A stretch of 64,000 nt of DNA. Origin: JAYPHU01 sp038127535 (GTDB lineage Bacteria; Pseudomonadota; Alphaproteobacteria; Rhodospirillales; UBA2165). A program made the translations under genes and the position numbers. Of this stretch, positions 44,904-53,954 are shown in pieces. The notes below the pieces were generated by a model. The model did not search any database. It had not been told where the DNA came from and saw nothing but the letters and a program-made list of their open reading frames with translations. The stretch's first letter is position 1; the number at the start of each line of letters is the position of its first letter. The stretch is taken from contig JAYPHU010000010.1 of assembly GCA_038127535.1 (NCBI GenBank), positions 34,518 through 98,517 on the forward strand, read 5' to 3'.

Positions 44904-45653
44904 TTATACCTCGTTATCCGGATCGGATTGCCAGACTGTACGAAGAAGCTTCGGGGCAAATATACGATCTCCCGGAAACTTATCCGCGATCTCATCGCAT
45001 ATGGAATCGAGGTCGCCAAAATCCGTGACGATAACGGCATCAATGGATGATGGCTCTGGAAATGTCCGAACAATCGGGGTTCCACAAAAATCTGAAGAAC
45101 GAGTGGCGTCATCGTAAATTGCCACTATAGTTACGTCGCTCTCGCGCGCGACCATCAGCGCAATTTCCGTCAAGTCGGAAAGACCGTGAAGCGACACTCG
45201 ATGATGTCCCTTTTGCTCGCAACTACCAAATATTTCACTAAGTTCCTTCCGTGCAATACGAAAAAATTGGAAGCCTTGGCTAAGATATTCCGCAGTCAAG
45301 CGGCTTTTTTCGGAGAATCCCCGTGGAGTGAGGTAGTAGGCATAGCGGTTTGCAGGAACCTGCTGAACTTTAATCCAGCCCTTCTTAATACAACGTTTTA
45401 CATAGGCATTAGCGAGACCGAGAGCGATTCCGAGTTCCTTTGCAACTGAACGCTGGCTCACACTAGCGTCATTAGCAACGGCATTAAGAATGCCCAATGT
45501 AATCGCGAGACTGCCATCGGATTTGCCCCTATCGGCATAATCCCGATTAACGTTTTCACTTCCTTCCTTAAGAGTGTTCATAAAATGAACGTAGCAGGGC
45601 CAGCCTGGATCGTCAACTAGATAAAGTTCACCGATCGCGCTGAAATATCTCAC
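44904..45653 (-). CDS. EPS-associated MarR-family regulator with extra C-terminal domain
   Basis: A 249-residue protein. Seen: winged-helix segment SQRSVAKELGIALG near 65-78 and GWIKV near 91-95, followed by TPRGFSEKSRLTAEYL, the hallmark of the EPS-associated MarR group that sits at the head of polysaccharide operons. After the helix (near residue 135) there is a further 110-residue alpha/beta region (RVSLHGLSDLTEIAL; VTIVAIYDD) like a Rossmann-type small-molecule sensor, not usual in this group. Start uncertain: GTG at 45653 or ATG at 45581. Confidence 0.78.
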   Translation of the reverse strand: MRYFSAIGELYLVDDPGWPCYVHFMNTLKEGSENVNRDYADRGKSDGSLAITLGILNAVANDASVSQRSVAKELGIALGLANAYVKRCIKKGWIKVQQVPANRYAYYLTPRGFSEKSRLTAEYLSQGFQFFRIARKELSEIFGSCEQKGHHRVSLHGLSDLTEIALMVARESDVTIVAIYDDATRSSDFCGTPIVRTFPEPSSIDAVIVTDFGDLDSICDEIADKFPGDRIFAPKLLRTVWQSDPDNEV

Positions 45654-46091
45654 TTCCCGCTACAACAGCTCGAATACGCCTCGTTGAAATTTAGTTATAG
45701 GCTAATATTGGAAAAATTTTCAATTTTCCACTCTTCCTTTTACAAGCGCTTCAATTAAAATCGCCACAGTTCTAGTTGCTTGGACGGTTGACGAGATCGT
45801 TGAGCTCATCGTTTGTAACGGCACCAAAGCGTTGAATCATGAGGCTGGCAAATTCGCCGTGCGCTAATCCATCTCAAAATCTCAGCTATAGTCCATGTAT
45901 CACGCTTTATCGGGTGGACGGCTCCCGCCGCACGAGATCTTGGGTCTCAGGTCAGTGCCAAAACGGCCTTTTGAGTGATTCTCGGGGAAATTCGACTCAC
46001 CCCGCAACAATGTTAACGAAGAAAACAAGAGCGGTGTAGAACGACTAAAGAAAATTTGAAGTTCTTAATTTTTTGAACGAAACGCGGACTT
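45654..46091. other. Non-coding gap of 438 bases, probable promoter region
   Basis: Separates the GT2 gene from the MarR regulator gene. Apart from the promoter candidate I see only short frames with no matching ribosome-binding sites; one plus-strand frame at 45839-46039 (66 codons) shows no recognisable protein. The gap marks a likely transcription unit boundary. Confidence 0.5.
45694..45723 (-). promoter_or_regulatory. Candidate sigma-70-like promoter
   Basis: On the minus strand, TTGAAA (45718-45723) and TATAAC (45694-45699) are spaced by 18 bases, ahead of the MarR/antiterminator/legionaminate genes. The predicted start of transcription is near 45687, about 35 bases before the GTG start. 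Both elements are close to consensus, but in an AT-rich gap chance matches occur. Confidence 0.4.
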
Positions 46092-46841
46092 TCAAATCGA
46101 ACGCCGGAACAGCCTTAGCTTCATCAGATAAAATAAGTTTCGTACCATGAATTTAATAAAGGAATAGACAGAGTAGGCCCATTTGGATTCTCCGGCGATA
46201 CGCTCCTGGAATATGACATCAATGGCGACAATCTCCTTTCCCGACGCGACAGCCTTATCATATGCGTAAACATCCAACTCATATGTATCGGGCGGACGTC
46301 TGAATTCTTCTAAAAAACTGCGATGAAACAATTTCGGTTGTGCGTTGATCTCCTCTAAATGATACCCAAGTACTAGGTCGGAAAAGAAAGTATGCATCAT
46401 GGGAAAAATTTTCATTTTTCCACGGTCATTAGTCCTACGCCCCTTACCAAAACACGATTTGGGAGACGGATGGGCCATGACAGCATCGAACAACCGAAAC
46501 GGATCCTCCGGCGGGCATTGAAAGTCTGCGTGCGACCATGCCAGATATTCCCCGTCCGCCGCCTTTAGTCCAGCCATAATTCCGTTACCGTAACCTATGT
46601 TGTCGTCGATCCGGATTATACGGAATTGAAAACTCGGATCTTTTTTTTGCTCCGCCTCAAGCATTTCCAGCGTTCCGTCCGTAGAGCCGTTATCAACGAT
46701 AATCAACTCACAATTCTCACGATCCGCCATCACCCTGCGATATTCGCCGATCACGCGGGGCAACGATTCCACTTCGTTGAATGCTGGCAGTACGATAGAA
46801 AGCGTCCTCGGTCCGGTCTGTGGCGTTGGCCTTTCTGTCAT
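46092..46841 (-). CDS. GT2 glycosyltransferase, polyprenyl-phosphate-sugar synthase-like
   Basis: A 249-residue GT-A family 2 transferase of the dolichol-phosphate mannose synthase type. Seen: SIVLPAFNEVESLPRVI, IIVDNGSTDGT, GNGIMAGLKAADGEYL and SHADFQCPP (DXD-like Asp). Such enzymes move a sugar from a nucleotide donor to undecaprenyl phosphate at the membrane. The ATG at 46841 overlaps the stop of the tandem nucleotidyltransferase by 4 bases, so I prefer it to the GTG/ATG at 46865. It likely uses the nucleotide sugar made by its neighbours. Confidence 0.83.
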   Translation of the reverse strand: MTERPTPQTGPRTLSIVLPAFNEVESLPRVIGEYRRVMADRENCELIIVDNGSTDGTLEMLEAEQKKDPSFQFRIIRIDDNIGYGNGIMAGLKAADGEYLAWSHADFQCPPEDPFRLFDAVMAHPSPKSCFGKGRRTNDRGKMKIFPMMHTFFSDLVLGYHLEEINAQPKLFHRSFLEEFRRPPDTYELDVYAYDKAVASGKEIVAIDVIFQERIAGESKWAYSVYSFIKFMVRNLFYLMKLRLFRRSI

Positions 46842-48388
46842 AAGGGCACGCCATCCCGTTCCCATTTAAAAACTCCCTTATGCCCCAGCCAGAAGAAAAA
46901 CTCGTTTAATTCCTCTTCCGTACCTAAATGCACGTAATCGTCAACCGGATAGGCCGCTATATGCCCGTCCGTCTCGACCCAATGCTTGAAAATATCGTCG
47001 ACAAGTACCTCTTGTCCGTCTGGTTGAGGAACGTCGCTTAGACTGGAAAACATCTTACCGTCACCGATCCAGAAAAACCCCGTTAGTCCCGGACACGTAT
47101 CGTCTGGGCGAGATTTGACATGAACCGCCGTAATCCGGTCGCCATCGATCGAGACATGGGTGTGATTGGGTGCTCGTTTCGACTGAGTTAATGACGGTGA
47201 AAAAGTAAAAACAACGGCCTCCGGAAGCGTTCTTTCAATAAAATCGGAAAATGCATCGGCATCAAACAATCCATAGGCGTCACACGCCGTTAAAAAGAAA
47301 TCTTGCCGATTGATCAGGGCTTGCCGTGATTCCCATAACGTTTCGAATTGCGACGACGTTTGATGAGAGATTAGAAAACACTGCGACTCGGCCAGAGGCT
47401 TCGACTGACTATCAATTTCCTTCGCAATTTTTTCTGTCGTCAAAATAACGCGTTCGCGCGCCGGAAAAAAATCGGAAACGAACTCGTACATTGGCCTACC
47501 GGCCACGTGAATGAGCGCCTTGGGTTTTTCCGATATTCCGCTCACTCGCGTCCCCAGCCCCGCCATGCAAACAACGTTTCCTTGGCGCTCTGTTACAGGT
47601 AGCCGGCCACCGCGGGACGCTTCGAGTTGTCTCATAACCCGCGACCAGTGCTCGAAATCGGCAAGCTGTTCGGGAACACCCCAATGAATAAAAAAATCTA
47701 CCGGCTGCAGAGCCACCGTCAGCCGGTCTGCGACCAATCGATTGAAAGCCAGAGATGGGAAGAACTCTCCTGCAACCCGCTCATTTTCTTCGATCATATC
47801 GGAGATGGCCTTCATCATGATGTGCCCGCGTTTGAAATAAAATGCGCCGACGGATAACGGCTCATCCATCCAATCGTCCGTAAACGGCTGCTTTTCCCTG
47901 ATTTCAGCCATAAGTCCCGGAGCAGAGGTTTCCGGCCTGCAAAATGCGGAAAAGGAATTATCGATCAAATGCGGATGAAACCCTTCATGGGTAAACACCA
48001 TTCCATCCGCATCCAAATTCGACCGGACGTCTTCAAAATTCCATGTCCAAAATATGTCGCAATAAGCGACGAAGAACGCTTCTTCGAGCGGCAGGTCGTT
48101 GCTCGCCTGATAGATTGAATAAGCCGGGCCGTCTTTGTGCGGTGAAACATAGTGGATTTGGCAATTTAAGGTGTCGCGCAAAAAGCGTTCCTGTTCCGGC
48201 CTTAAAAGATCTGGAGCGGTAATGACAATTCGATGCACATCCTCTGGAAAAGCATCGACCACATATTCGACCATCGGCCGACCTTGGATCGGAATGAACG
48301 GCTTATATTCTTTGAAGCCCCCCTCGCGAAAACGGGATCCCCGGCCAACCATCGGTATAATGAGATTAAGGGCGGTGGGCGACGGCAT
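46838..48388 (-). CDS. Tandem nucleotidyltransferase (two NTP-transferase domains)
   Basis: A 516-residue protein with two nucleotidyltransferase domains joined in tandem. Domain 1 (about 6-240): PMVGRGSRFRE and YKPFIPIQGRPMVEYV. Domain 2 (about 265-516): VCMAGLGTRVS and KALIHVAGRPMYEFV. Both keep the GxGxR loop and the proline-rich acceptor segment. Two linked domains could activate two related sugar phosphates, or one may be regulatory. It overlaps the 1309-residue fusion gene by one base and the GT2 gene by 4, so a single pathway seems probable. Confidence 0.8.
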   Translation of the reverse strand: MPSPTALNLIIPMVGRGSRFREGGFKEYKPFIPIQGRPMVEYVVDAFPEDVHRIVITAPDLLRPEQERFLRDTLNCQIHYVSPHKDGPAYSIYQASNDLPLEEAFFVAYCDIFWTWNFEDVRSNLDADGMVFTHEGFHPHLIDNSFSAFCRPETSAPGLMAEIREKQPFTDDWMDEPLSVGAFYFKRGHIMMKAISDMIEENERVAGEFFPSLAFNRLVADRLTVALQPVDFFIHWGVPEQLADFEHWSRVMRQLEASRGGRLPVTERQGNVVCMAGLGTRVSGISEKPKALIHVAGRPMYEFVSDFFPARERVILTTEKIAKEIDSQSKPLAESQCFLISHQTSSQFETLWESRQALINRQDFFLTACDAYGLFDADAFSDFIERTLPEAVVFTFSPSLTQSKRAPNHTHVSIDGDRITAVHVKSRPDDTCPGLTGFFWIGDGKMFSSLSDVPQPDGQEVLVDDIFKHWVETDGHIAAYPVDDYVHLGTEEELNEFFFWLGHKGVFKWERDGVPL

Positions 48389-51300
48389 TAGTATGATCGT
48401 TTTTGAAGTATGTCCCTGACAGCGCGGTACTTGATCCGGATTTCCTCATTGTCGCTGCCCCTTATAATCGACCAGCCGGCGAAAATCTGGCCGCCGGCGT
48501 TACAACACAAGCGCAAGGATTCAAGCGTCAGCCCGCCGTCAACCTCTATCAAGAAGGGGCGCCCATCCCGCCGCGCGTACCAATTGAGTGAGGAAATACG
48601 GTTAATGGTAGATTGGTCGAAGATCTGGCCGCCGTACCCGATCGGCACCCCCATCACAACGCACCAATCAATACCCGCATCACACAACGTCTGCCAAAAC
48701 TGGTCGTCAATATGTTGCGACGTCTCGACAATGACCCCGGCGCGCACATCGCGGGACTGGATCAATTGAATTGCGTTATGAAATTGCCGCTTATTTGCGA
48801 AGGCGCGCTCGTGAATGGCTATTCCCGAACAACCAGCATCGATATATTCCTCGAGCGGCGATTTGCCCGGACTTTGGGAAACATGCGGCTCCTCCATCAT
48901 GAGATGAGCATGCAACGTCACGCCCGCGAAGGTTTTACGCAGGTATTTCGCCTTCTCCAATCCATTGATTTCCCGGCTGATAAACCGGCCATCGCCAGCA
49001 TCGATATGAAAATTCCGAACACCTTCCTCCCATAGGATTTTAGCGATTTCCTCGAAAGATGGACCGAACGGCACCTCTATCAACGAAGCCGAGAATGCAT
49101 AAGCTGCCTCGGGGTCGCTACGATCCTGAAACGATACTTTCGGTTTGTTCGCTTTCCAACTCAACAAAGCATCGACGATAGTATCGACATGATTGGGCTC
49201 ATATCGATAAAACATGTACCGAAAATAGTTGACGTCAATTGGCGTCAAGCGGGGCGAGCGGATTGTATCGATAATCGACCTTGCGTGCGCCTTTAACGAT
49301 TGCAGCAATTGTTTCGATTCGGATACCGGCATCAAGTCCATCCGATCTCGAATTTCGGGCAACATGTATTTGGCCCCGGCCGGACCACTCTCGACTTCAT
49401 CGCGAAGTGTATTCGGCAATCCTTGAACAAGTGTCCTTAAAAAATCGCCGGCAACGTTGACTTTGTGACAACCCTTTGTCGCACGCGCTAGAATATCCGG
49501 ATGAGAATTTGTCGTGCCGTGTAAAACAGCCGAGACGAAATTAAAGCTCTTGATCCTCGAGCCCCAATCGACCGCCGCTTCGACAGTAATGTCGCCCGTA
49601 TCAAAGCTGTGGTGTGTCGTTCCCAAATTCCCGATAATGAGTGTCGGACGTGCATTCACCGCGCCTACGCCGCGCGAACGGGCCGCTTCACGGTAAATTT
49701 TGGCAAAAGCGAACATTTCGTCGCCGCTCGGAATAAACGTCGAACTATCCGAACCGACGTAATTCAGTTCGCCAGCACAAACTTCATGGTCAAAAATATA
49801 AAGGGATTCTTGCTCGTCGAGCAGATCGGTCGCGTAATTGGCAATTTTACCGAACGCCGCTTCCATCTCGTCCGAAGACCTGTCTTTAGCGTCGAATAGC
49901 GCCGAACCATCGAGCACGAAGTGGGTCACAGCCCCATTGTTGACCGCATCGTGAAGAAACCGCTTTGCCCGGCCTTTAGGCCGATCCTGGCGAATATCCA
50001 CGTGATCCAACCCGATACCGAATAGCGGCGGAATCGCCCCTTCCAACAAAATTTTGTCTCGAGCCGCCGTGAGGACCGCTTTGGACAAATCCAACGCGCC
50101 GCCCGAAGGTTTAAGATATCCGTGAACCTCGGTTCCATCCTCATCTGTCTCGCGCTGTCCGAGCGCATTCAAGGATCCTTGCAGAACGATCGGCGTCCCC
50201 TTCTCTGAAGCCGCGCTGAGATAAGCGTTGCAATCCAGGGACTGGGACCGAATATCATATACATTGGCGCCAAGAATTGCCGATGCCTCATTTCTCAATG
50301 CCAGCCAAAGATAAACCTCGCCGAGAATGGTCGGCGATATCTCAACAAAATTTTCCAACGGAATCTGTTCCCGTGCCCCATGCGGCACATCGTCCCAGAG
50401 TTTATTCACCGGAAGACTTAGGTTCGGAAAATTCTTAAGTATGAATTGGGTCGCCCGCTTTCTAACGAGGCGCGAGGAATGCATTAGCATCGAAGAAAGT
50501 TGGCTGACCATCCGCACCCATTGAGCGCCTCCGCTGTCGATGCTCAAACAAAACAGATGCCCGTCCAATATCCTGAATTCGGAGCACGATTTAGATACGA
50601 ATTGCTCCAACTCAGCCCGCTCAGAATCCAGTATCCGGTCATACCTATTCTGATCCGCAGCAGTTTCTTCTGCGTCCCCGATACGCTCTGACCAATCCTG
50701 GCGGACGCTATCGAACGCGGCACGTAGATCAGCGTTACTGGACCACAGAACAACCAAATAATTTCCGGCGGAGAACGCGTTGGCACCGCAACATTTAACA
50801 ATCTCCTTGAAAAACTTTAATTCGGAAAATTTTGAAAATCGATGTATCCAAACACTAGGACCACCGAATAGACGCTCCAGAGCCCGAGAGGCGGTAATGT
50901 TTTCGTCCTCACGCCCGGTGTAAACCGGATCGAATTCGAACCCCTTGAGAAATCCGGGCTGCATAAATGGCGTCGGTGTCAACAGAACAAGCTGATCGCT
51001 CTGTGCAAGAGCTCTGTTCGAATGAGGAGTCTGGTCGGTAATACTGAATTGCGCAGACGATGCCAGCGTGCCGAGTTCGCGATCGAAGCGGAACCGCAAA
51101 TACCCTGTTCGCGAGGCTGTCTGAAGCAGCAAGCAATCATGGAGAACGTCGATCAGAAGATAGACGCACTGGCCATCACAACTGACTTTTACGCCAATTG
51201 AAGCCGGGAGATTACGGTGAAAAATGTTGTGAAAGGCATTGGTATGGCCAAGCTCAACAGAACATTTACGGGACGCGAATTCCGAATTCAGTTTCCGGAT

Positions 51301-52317
51301 CTGTTCACTCGCCAACGTCAACAGGTCGGTCTCTATGGCGTCGATACTCAGGCGCATATAGTCGCCAACATGTCTGTCCCACTGGAGCAACGTTTCGAGT
51401 GTAGAAGCGCAGGCGCCTCTCAATGTGCCGTTCGACATAGTTGAATTCGAAAATATCCGGTCCAGAACGAATTTCAAATCAAGGTTTTCGCCCGTGGCAC
51501 GAGTTGGGTATTCCGGACTTAGTGGGTTCCGGTCCAACCACTCCGTTATATAATCGATACTGTGTAGAACGGGCTTAAAAAAATCGGTGTTATCGATAAC
51601 CAGATGAGGATTGGCGCCATAACGAAGCAGGTGGTGCCGGTAGGACGGCAAATCGATGCGCCAGAAGTAATCCTCCGCTTCCGATGAGCCGCGATAACCT
51701 TCTACCCGTGCAATCTTTCGTAAAATCAATTCGTCACTGTTCGCCAAAAGGACAGTGTTGAAATTTATAAGCTCGTGCAATTCGGTACGAAGGGAATAGT
51801 GCCCTTCAACCAAAATAATCAACCCAGGTTTCAACTGGCACACATCCGAACCAGTACAAGTTCCCCCATCGGCACGAGAATACAATCCGTCCAACGGGAT
51901 CGAGGCGGCATCGCGAGCATCGGCAAGCTGCTCATTAAAGGCTTTGACGCGCCGCAAAAAATTCTCTGCCACGCCGAGACGCATATGTATTTCGGCTTCA
52001 AAGGCGAAAACTGTAGCGGCTTTGCGCAAATGGGCCAAATCCGCGACACGCTCTTTTCGCCCCGCCAATGTCCAATCTAAACGGAAAGACCAACAAGGGC
52101 GACCTTGGCCCTTGAAGATTTCCGCTAAACAGTCAGCGAGAATGGTCTTGCCCGCTGCCGTCGGTCCATCAATTCCAATTACGCAAACTCTTTCTTCGGT
52201 TTCGGACAATAAATTTTCTATCCGATTGAAAACCTCCCGAGCAAGAGTATCATCAGGAATTGCAACGTCGTAATTCAACAATTTGTACCTAGGCTGGGAG
52301 ATAAAATTTTTCTGCAA
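48388..52317 (-). CDS. 1309-residue fusion: uridine-kinase-like, unassigned region, class II aldolase, ribulose-phosphate 3-epimerase
   Basis: Four parts. Residues 1-265: P-loop kinase of the uridine kinase/phosphoribulokinase kind (GIDGPTAAGKT, 48-58). About 270-660: not recognised. About 660-1040: class II fructose-bisphosphate aldolase-like, with LDH (Asp771/His772), His902/His903, and LHGTT (His934) for zinc, then KVNVAGD. About 1080-1309: ribulose-phosphate 3-epimerase-like with metal ligands His1104, Asp1106, His1138 and Asp1260 (VDGG). All expected ligands are present, so the domains look active. The TTG at 52317 is the only start candidate seen; no better start is visible upstream. 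The pathway is unknown; C3/C5 sugar phosphates are implied (inference). Confidence 0.82.
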   Translation of the reverse strand: MQKNFISQPRYKLLNYDVAIPDDTLAREVFNRIENLLSETEERVCVIGIDGPTAAGKTILADCLAEIFKGQGRPCWSFRLDWTLAGRKERVADLAHLRKAATVFAFEAEIHMRLGVAENFLRRVKAFNEQLADARDAASIPLDGLYSRADGGTCTGSDVCQLKPGLIILVEGHYSLRTELHELINFNTVLLANSDELILRKIARVEGYRGSSEAEDYFWRIDLPSYRHHLLRYGANPHLVIDNTDFFKPVLHSIDYITEWLDRNPLSPEYPTRATGENLDLKFVLDRIFSNSTMSNGTLRGACASTLETLLQWDRHVGDYMRLSIDAIETDLLTLASEQIRKLNSEFASRKCSVELGHTNAFHNIFHRNLPASIGVKVSCDGQCVYLLIDVLHDCLLLQTASRTGYLRFRFDRELGTLASSAQFSITDQTPHSNRALAQSDQLVLLTPTPFMQPGFLKGFEFDPVYTGREDENITASRALERLFGGPSVWIHRFSKFSELKFFKEIVKCCGANAFSAGNYLVVLWSSNADLRAAFDSVRQDWSERIGDAEETAADQNRYDRILDSERAELEQFVSKSCSEFRILDGHLFCLSIDSGGAQWVRMVSQLSSMLMHSSRLVRKRATQFILKNFPNLSLPVNKLWDDVPHGAREQIPLENFVEISPTILGEVYLWLALRNEASAILGANVYDIRSQSLDCNAYLSAASEKGTPIVLQGSLNALGQRETDEDGTEVHGYLKPSGGALDLSKAVLTAARDKILLEGAIPPLFGIGLDHVDIRQDRPKGRAKRFLHDAVNNGAVTHFVLDGSALFDAKDRSSDEMEAAFGKIANYATDLLDEQESLYIFDHEVCAGELNYVGSDSSTFIPSGDEMFAFAKIYREAARSRGVGAVNARPTLIIGNLGTTHHSFDTGDITVEAAVDWGSRIKSFNFVSAVLHGTTNSHPDILARATKGCHKVNVAGDFLRTLVQGLPNTLRDEVESGPAGAKYMLPEIRDRMDLMPVSESKQLLQSLKAHARSIIDTIRSPRLTPIDVNYFRYMFYRYEPNHVDTIVDALLSWKANKPKVSFQDRSDPEAAYAFSASLIEVPFGPSFEEIAKILWEEGVRNFHIDAGDGRFISREINGLEKAKYLRKTFAGVTLHAHLMMEEPHVSQSPGKSPLEEYIDAGCSGIAIHERAFANKRQFHNAIQLIQSRDVRAGVIVETSQHIDDQFWQTLCDAGIDWCVVMGVPIGYGGQIFDQSTINRISSLNWYARRDGRPFLIEVDGGLTLESLRLCCNAGGQIFAGWSIIRGSDNEEIRIKYRAVRDILQKRSY

Positions 52318-52409
52318 CTTTAGCTTTGGGAGTGCGAGGACACCTAGTTCAAGATTTAACGGAAAGGACGGCTAAAAAAAAGATATAGATTTATTGATAA
52401 TGGCGGGAT

Positions 52410-53036
52410 TCAAACCTCCGGATTTACCCATGATGTCCACTGATCGATATGTTTCGTGCAAACGGCATCGATTGGAACGCGCCGGTCCCATAGCATTTGT
52501 TTTATATTTTCGAGATCGGTTTCACTACCACGGCCGACGAGGTCCGGCGACACCAAGCAAAGTTTCAGGCCGGCGCGGCGAAGCTGGCGACCCGATTGGC
52601 GGTCGAGCGGAAAGGTCGTGAAAGTATCTACCCACACCCAATCAAGATAGGGTGCAAAATTTAATGCTGTTTGAACACTTTCAAACTCAGATACTCGAAC
52701 GGCTGACCGCCTTTCACCGCGCATAACCGTCTTGACCAAGAAGGGGATGGATTGGTCGAGAAAGAAAAAATTTTGTATGCCGGCCTTTGAACTGATAGCT
52801 AACGTAGCATCTTCCAAGCCCTCTTCTTTGACGTTGAAAATGGCAAACTTGTGCCGATACTTTAAAGCCCATTCGGAGAAGGACACACCTGAATCGAATG
52901 GATCGTGGGCGAGTATCAATTCGGACCGATCCGATCGAATATCGATCTCAACTCCAAATTCGGGCGCCGTTTGAATTAGATCGTCAATAGTATTGCGACG
53001 ATGATGAATAATTAGCGGTTTTCTGGGCATAACCAT
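52410..53036 (-). CDS. Glycerophosphodiester phosphodiesterase-like protein
   Basis: A 208-residue GDPD-family TIM barrel. Seen (numbered from the ATG at 53036): HHRR with His12-Arg13, Glu30 and Asp32 (EIDIR), and AHDPF with His44, the family's catalytic and metal residues. GDPD enzymes hydrolyse glycerophosphodiesters; in glycan loci they may trim glycerophosphate substituents. The start could also be the ATG at 53030; a longer frame to 53096 would overlap the plus-strand gene. It is divergent from that gene and 92 bases upstream of the fusion gene. Confidence 0.75.
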   Translation of the reverse strand: MVMPRKPLIIHHRRNTIDDLIQTAPEFGVEIDIRSDRSELILAHDPFDSGVSFSEWALKYRHKFAIFNVKEEGLEDATLAISSKAGIQNFFFLDQSIPFLVKTVMRGERRSAVRVSEFESVQTALNFAPYLDWVWVDTFTTFPLDRQSGRQLRRAGLKLCLVSPDLVGRGSETDLENIKQMLWDRRVPIDAVCTKHIDQWTSWVNPEV

Positions 53037-53099
53037 TAATTCAATCTGTTGGTTGGTGAGTGAAACTGATAAAAATCCAAATTGCGATTGGAGCAAACT

Positions 53100-53915
53100 G
53101 TGCTTAAACCAAAGATACTAAAAGGTCCACATTTCACGGCGCCCGAGCTTGTGTTGGATCCGACAGAATCGGAATTACGGACAATTCGAGAGGAGTTTAT
53201 TAGGCGGCGGCCAAAGAATTTGGAGTATCTTCTTCGGAAACGTTATCACTGGATGAATGAATTTATCCGGCCAGATTTCCGGGTCGCTGAGTTTGGTACG
53301 GGCCTTGGTCTGACGCGAGAATTTATTACCGTGGCGGAGCTGATCCTCACCGACGTAACCAAATTCGAATGGGTCGACAAAATAGCAGATGCGGTAAATC
53401 CCGATTTTCTACCGGAGAGTCTCGATGCGGTAATTTGTATCAATGTGCTCCACCATTTAGCGACACCGCTAACGGCGCTGAAGCGAATACTCGAATGTGT
53501 GAAGCCGGGGGGTTATATACTCATCAGAGATGCGCATCCGAGCTTATTTCTGAGAACCTTAATGTGGTTGGCCAATAACGAAGGCTGGTCATTTGAGGTT
53601 GATGTATTCGATGAAAACGCTATCGCCAACGACCCCAACGACCCTTGGTCAGGTAATGTAGCAATTCCTCATCTCCTTTTCCACGATAAGGCGAAGTTGG
53701 AACAGGCACTACCCAATGCTTCGCTCATTCTACACGAATACACCGAATGTCTTGTGTTCCCGTTATCCGGAGGCGTCGTTCAGCGGACACATTTGCCGTC
53801 ACTTCCTGAATTTATCCTAAAAGGGGTAGATGTGGTCGATCAGGTGCTAATTGCACTATTACCCAATATCTTTGCGCTGGGCGTTTCAGCCGTTTTGAAA
53901 AAACATGACCCCTGA
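53100..53915 (+). CDS. Class I SAM-dependent methyltransferase (plus strand)
   Basis: The only clear intact plus-strand gene in the window: 271 residues from the GTG at 53100-53102, which has GGAG six bases upstream (an earlier TTG at 53082 has none). Seen: VAEFGTGLGLTRE (SAM motif), a class I core with DAVICINVLHHLATP and LKPGGYIL-like VKPGGYILIRDAHP. Target unknown; in this location probably a sugar or lipid-carrier methyltransferase. It is divergent from the GDPD-like gene and convergent with the radical SAM gene 39 bases away. Confidence 0.78.
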   Translation: MLKPKILKGPHFTAPELVLDPTESELRTIREEFIRRRPKNLEYLLRKRYHWMNEFIRPDFRVAEFGTGLGLTREFITVAELILTDVTKFEWVDKIADAVNPDFLPESLDAVICINVLHHLATPLTALKRILECVKPGGYILIRDAHPSLFLRTLMWLANNEGWSFEVDVFDENAIANDPNDPWSGNVAIPHLLFHDKAKLEQALPNASLILHEYTECLVFPLSGGVVQRTHLPSLPEFILKGVDVVDQVLIALLPNIFALGVSAVLKKHDP

Positions 53916-53954
53916 TCTTATGGCGACACGCCGCCAAACTGTCAGAGCTAGCGA

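Noticed and set aside
45839..46039. Plus-strand frame of 66 codons in the promoter gap
   Set aside because: No ribosome-binding site or protein pattern; composition does not differ from the gap.
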